From positions 992,001 through 1,056,000 of the forward strand of contig JAENZD010000001.1 of assembly GCA_016841445.1 (NCBI GenBank): DNA of 64,000 nucleotides. The letters run 5' to 3'. A program made the position numbers and the translations under genes. The stretch's first letter is position 1. Each line of letters starts with the position of its first letter. The notes beneath the pieces were generated by a model that made no database searches, was not told the DNA's origin, and was given only the letters and a program-made list of their open reading frames with translations. Positions 60,687 to 64,000 of the stretch are shown here, piece after piece. The stretch comes from Anaerolineaceae bacterium. GTDB taxonomy: Bacteria; Chloroflexota; Anaerolineae; Anaerolineales; Anaerolineaceae.

Positions 60687-61970
60687 TTAATCTTCCATTC
60701 TTTCAATACTTGCACCAAGCATTTTAAGTTTATGATCGACTTGCTGATAGCCTCTATCGATTTGCCCAACATTACGGATGATGCTTTGACCACTTGCAGA
60801 TAGCGACGCTAAAACAAGTGCCATACCAGCTCGGATATCCGGGCTTTCGAGATATTCACCACTTAATGGGGTAGGTCCTTGTACAATACACCGGTGAGGA
60901 TCACAAAGCACAATTTGAGCGCCCATACCGACTAGTTTGTCTGTGAAGAACATACGTGAAGGATACATCCAATCGTGAAAAAGGACACTGCCCCGCGCTT
61001 GGGTTGCAATCACAATGGCGATGCTCATCAGATCAGAGGGAAAAGCAGGCCAAGGCATGATTTTAATTTCAGGTATGGCATTCCCGAGATCGGGTTTGAT
61101 CGCTAATTCCTGGTCTGAGGGAACGATAAGGTCGTCATTATTCGTTTTCCAATGGACGCCAAGGCGATCCATCACCAACTCGATCATATCAAGTCGGTTG
61201 ATACCCGCATTCTTGATCAAGATAGATCCGTTTGTCACAACTGCTGCACCAATATAACTGACAACTTCCAGATAATCTGGCCCGATTTGGAATTCTCCGC
61301 CATGCAGGGAAGATACACCGGTAATGTGAAGTGTATTGGACCCGATGTTTTCAATTTTTCCACCTAAAATATTCAAGAACTCACACAATTCCTGGATATG
61401 CGGTTCACTGGCAGCATTTCTGATGATAGATTCACCTTTTGCAAGGACACAAGCCATAATTGCATTTTCTGTCGCAGTAACAGACGCCTCATCCAGGAGA
61501 ATCTCAGCACCTGTCAAGTTCCTGGCTGTGAAATGAAATTGGCTGTCAATGAATTCGCTTTCAATCCCAAGGTGAGAGAATGCAAGGATGTGGGTGTCCA
61601 ACCTGCGTCTGCCGATGACATCACCGCCTGGTGGTGGTATTAAAACTTCTCCCACCCGGCTGATGAGAGGCCCGGCCAGAAGGATTGAAGCCCTAATTTG
61701 GCGGCAGAGGTTGGGATCAAGGTCTGTGGGGTGTATATCACTGGCATCGAGTTCATAAGAAGTTTCTGAAATGCGCTTAATTTGCACATTAAGACTTTGT
61801 AGAAGTTTGATCATTGATCTGACATCCAGGATATCTGGCACGTTGTGCAAAACAACGGGTTCTGAAGTCAGTAAACATGCCGCCAGCATTGGCAAAGCAG
61901 CATTTTTATTTCCAGAAGGTGTCATCTCACCGTGTAAAGGGATACCGCCATTAATGATGAATTTTTCCAT
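60687..61970 (-). CDS. murA: UDP-N-acetylglucosamine 1-carboxyvinyltransferase
   Basis: MurA transfers enolpyruvate from PEP to UDP-GlcNAc, the first committed step of peptidoglycan synthesis. The 427-residue protein has the catalytic Lys22 in SGNKNAALPML. The active-site loop is PPPGGDVIGRRRLDTH, with Asp117 where Escherichia coli has Cys115. Enzymes with Asp here are active but not alkylated by fosfomycin, as in mycobacteria and chlamydiae. The ATG at 61970 follows GGAG with five bases of spacing; a farther upstream start would add six residues. It supports a peptidoglycan-containing wall. Confidence 0.92.
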   Translation of the reverse strand: MEKFIINGGIPLHGEMTPSGNKNAALPMLAACLLTSEPVVLHNVPDILDVRSMIKLLQSLNVQIKRISETSYELDASDIHPTDLDPNLCRQIRASILLAGPLISRVGEVLIPPPGGDVIGRRRLDTHILAFSHLGIESEFIDSQFHFTARNLTGAEILLDEASVTATENAIMACVLAKGESIIRNAASEPHIQELCEFLNILGGKIENIGSNTLHITGVSSLHGGEFQIGPDYLEVVSYIGAAVVTNGSILIKNAGINRLDMIELVMDRLGVHWKTNNDDLIVPSDQELAIKPDLGNAIPEIKIMPWPAFPSDLMSIAIVIATQARGSVLFHDWMYPSRMFFTDKLVGMGAQIVLCDPHRCIVQGPTPLSGEYLESPDIRAGMALVLASLSASGQSIIRNVGQIDRGYQQVDHKLKMLGASIERMED

Positions 61971-62232
61971 AGGATCTCCAGTGGTCAATCGGTTCTAATG
62001 ATTAAGTGCTAATATTGCTATTTCTGGTGCGAAAAATTCTCAATGCTTTTCTTTTTGAAGAGATCAAGATCTGCATAAAGGGAACAAACGAAGGATATGA
62101 ATAGTCGCAGATATACTACTTCAGCCCAATTTTAACACTAATTTCTCCTTGATGGTCCATTTATGGCTGGTCCAGTTGAAATTGCTGGCCTTTGGTCTAC
62201 CGCTTGGTATTGCGTCGGAAAGAAACGCATTA

Positions 62233-63792
62233 TTACGCCAATTCAAGGAAGGGCTGGAACTTTGTAAAATTTGCTTCGAAGTCATTTTGCAATGATATGG
62301 CTGTTTTCGTAAAGGATTTTTTATCCTCCCAGGTACTGATGGGCTGCAAGAATTTTCCTGGGATCCCATCGATTTTATCCGGGACTGAGATATTAAATAT
62401 TGGATCTTTGTGAAAAGTAGTAGTGTTATGTTCAGCTGAGAGTGCCCAGCACAGCATCTGCCTTGTATATTTCAGGGGCATTCGGTAGCCAGAATTGTAA
62501 TCGCCACCTGTCCAACCCGTATTGATGAGCCAAACATTACTGTCATGTATTTCCAATTTATTTTTAAGCAAATTCGCATAGATGTTAGGCGTTAATGGAA
62601 TAAATGGTTCTCCAAAACAAGTAGAAAAAGTTGCTTTGGGCATTTGACCTAACCCCCTCTCAGTTCCTGCGACTTTTGATGTGTAACCTGAGAGATAAAA
62701 ATAAACAGCGCTCTCGTGATCCAGTTTGGCTATAGGGGGCATCACGCCAAATGCATCGGCTGTCAGAAGGAAAATATTTGAAGGATGGCCGGTCATACCT
62801 GAGGAGACAATGTCGTCCACAAAGGTAAGTGGGTAGGCAGCGCGGCTGTTTTCTGTATAACGAGCGTCGTCAAAATCAGCCAGATGATCATCAGGTGAGA
62901 CAACTACATTTTCAAGAACAGATCCAAACCGGTTTGAAGCTTTCCATATAACCGGTTCACATTCTTGGCTAAGACGAATTGTTTTGGCGTAGCAGCCACC
63001 TTCAAAGTTGAAAACACCATTTTCTCCCCAGCCGTGTTCATCATCTCCAACGAGTTTTCTATCAGGGGTTGAGGATAATGTGGTTTTGCCGGTGCCCGAT
63101 AACCCAAAAAACAGAGCAACATCACCGCTTGGACCAACATTTGCTGAACAATGCATTGGCAGGACGTTATCGGCAGGTAAGATGGCATTCATCACGGTGA
63201 AAGCAGATTTTTTGATCTCTCCCATATATTTGGACGCAGCTATTAATACAGTCTTCTTTTGTAAATTTATTGCAATCGCTGCTTTTGATTTGACATTATC
63301 AATATTCGGGTTCGCATAAAAATCCGGTGCCACTAATACAGTTAAATCCGGTTTTTGTGAATGTTTTTGACCCGAATAAATAAAAAGGTTTTGTGATGCT
63401 AAAGCTTGCCACGCATATTCCGTCACAATCCGCACAGAGAGGCGGTATGACGGGTCAGCACCGATAAAACAATCGATGATATACAGGTTCCGGTTGCTCA
63501 GGTAAGCTGAAATCCGATTCTGAAGTTTCTCAAAATCTTGTGGAGAAATTATTTTGTTAACCTTACCCCACCATAGGTCGTACCGATATTGATAGTCAAC
63601 GATAAACTTATCATCAGGCGAACGACCTGTATAAGGTGCTGTTATCACTGCGAGCGCGCCATCACTTGTGATGACACCCTCGTTGTTCTGCAGCGCTTCA
63701 GTAACTAACTGGGCTTTGCCTGGATTGTGTTGTATTCGTCCATGATGGACAATCCCCATATTTTCTAACCATTCTACGGTGGTGAGAGCCAT
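62233..63792 (-). CDS. pckA: Phosphoenolpyruvate carboxykinase (ATP)
   Basis: PckA converts oxaloacetate and ATP to PEP, CO2 and ADP, or runs in reverse during fermentation. The 519-residue protein has the kinase loop FFGLSGTGKTTLSS, the metal site GDDEHGWGENGVFNFEGGC, PLTPNIYANLL near residue 400, and the start region VEWLENMGIVHHG. The length is normal for the ATP type. AGGAGGT precedes the ATG. It stands alone with 61989-62232 empty downstream; that gap contains no gene that I recognise. Confidence 0.94.
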   Translation of the reverse strand: MALTTVEWLENMGIVHHGRIQHNPGKAQLVTEALQNNEGVITSDGALAVITAPYTGRSPDDKFIVDYQYRYDLWWGKVNKIISPQDFEKLQNRISAYLSNRNLYIIDCFIGADPSYRLSVRIVTEYAWQALASQNLFIYSGQKHSQKPDLTVLVAPDFYANPNIDNVKSKAAIAINLQKKTVLIAASKYMGEIKKSAFTVMNAILPADNVLPMHCSANVGPSGDVALFFGLSGTGKTTLSSTPDRKLVGDDEHGWGENGVFNFEGGCYAKTIRLSQECEPVIWKASNRFGSVLENVVVSPDDHLADFDDARYTENSRAAYPLTFVDDIVSSGMTGHPSNIFLLTADAFGVMPPIAKLDHESAVYFYLSGYTSKVAGTERGLGQMPKATFSTCFGEPFIPLTPNIYANLLKNKLEIHDSNVWLINTGWTGGDYNSGYRMPLKYTRQMLCWALSAEHNTTTFHKDPIFNISVPDKIDGIPGKFLQPISTWEDKKSFTKTAISLQNDFEANFTKFQPFLELA

Positions 63793-63845
63793 AGAATTTC
63801 TACCTCCTATTAATTTGTTTCGTATTTTGTATAGCAGCGCATTTC

Positions 63846-64000
63846 TTACTGGCCTAAAATTCCCGAATACCAGTATTTGACAACCGCTTCAGCGGGTTTG
63901 TTAGCGATAGATGAGGTCCCATTGTGTTGTTCGATTTTGGGTTCAAATCCTCGTATTGATATGCCGGTTATCCATTCGCGACTTGCGGTAATAGGGAAGA
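63846..64000 (-). CDS. C-terminal fragment of an unidentified protein at the right edge
   Basis: On the minus strand a frame open at the window edge ends with TAA at 63846-63848, giving about 51 residues (beginning FPITASREWITGISIRGFEP and ending AVVKYWYSGILGQ). It has no internal stop, and the composition is protein-like, so it is probably the end of a gene that starts beyond 64000 and lies upstream of pckA in the same direction. The fragment is too short for me to name a family. Confidence 0.5.
   Translation of the reverse strand, partial: FPITASREWITGISIRGFEPKIEQHNGTSSIANKPAEAVVKYWYSGILGQ

Overview
The window looks like chromosome of an anaerobic, carbohydrate-fermenting bacterium, most likely a Chloroflexota member of the Anaerolineae type. 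This is inferred from gene content: CUT1 sugar ABC transporters whose lipoprotein binding proteins carry acidic Glu/Thr tethers, Thr/Pro-rich linkers in an exported protein, a MurA with Asp at the usual Cys position, ATP-type PEP carboxykinase, and a pair of proteins I know only as lineage-restricted hypotheticals. No rRNA or marker gene fixes the taxonomy. Base composition is moderate to AT-rich, Shine-Dalgarno sites are clear, and TTG/GTG starts are used. I see no phage, insertion sequence, plasmid or CRISPR locus.

Layout. 1-9570 (+): a sugar or sugar-acid catabolic cluster with a TIM-barrel isomerase (cut by the left edge), an atypical transketolase, a NagB-like deaminase, a mannonate-oxidoreductase-type SDR, a Gfo/Idh/MocA dehydrogenase, a large flavin/Fe-S oxidoreductase whose domains are permuted relative to dihydropyrimidine dehydrogenase, and a 2-keto-3-deoxygluconate kinase. 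9608-13361 (-): a MacB/LolCDE-like ABC exporter. 13681-14016 (-): initiator tRNA-Met followed by decaying tandem copies of its 3' end plus terminator. 14098-17768: an M15-like lipoprotein, tatC-tatA-tatB and a pyridine-nucleotide flavoprotein.

17877-30050 is a galactoside/galactan utilisation region: galT and galK (divergent), a lipid kinase, a GH2 beta-galactosidase-type enzyme, and a divergent operon of binding protein, two permeases and a GH53 endo-galactanase. It resembles the ganSPQ-ganB arrangement, but the binding protein carries a C-terminal X25-like module. 30057-38567 is an alpha-glucoside region: GH31 glycosidase, divergent aglE-aglF-aglG-like transporter behind tandem promoters with a LacI-type palindrome, and an MFS permease. 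Neither ABC system has its own ATPase here. Both have a hairpin between the binding protein and the first permease.

38702-64000 is mostly housekeeping: an orphan PAS/GAF histidine kinase, tRNA-Asp, TrmO-like protein, a small membrane-protein gene broken by an amber codon, NAD(P)HX repair enzyme, YtxH and DUF948-like proteins, scpA, rnc-smc, a parvulin, rpsF-ssb-rpsR, an AraC/GyrI-like regulator, a nucleoside deoxyribosyltransferase-like protein, tRNA-Arg, an unknown two-gene operon with winged-helix-like ends, degV, dgkA, trxA, murA, pckA and the C-terminus of an unknown gene at the right edge.
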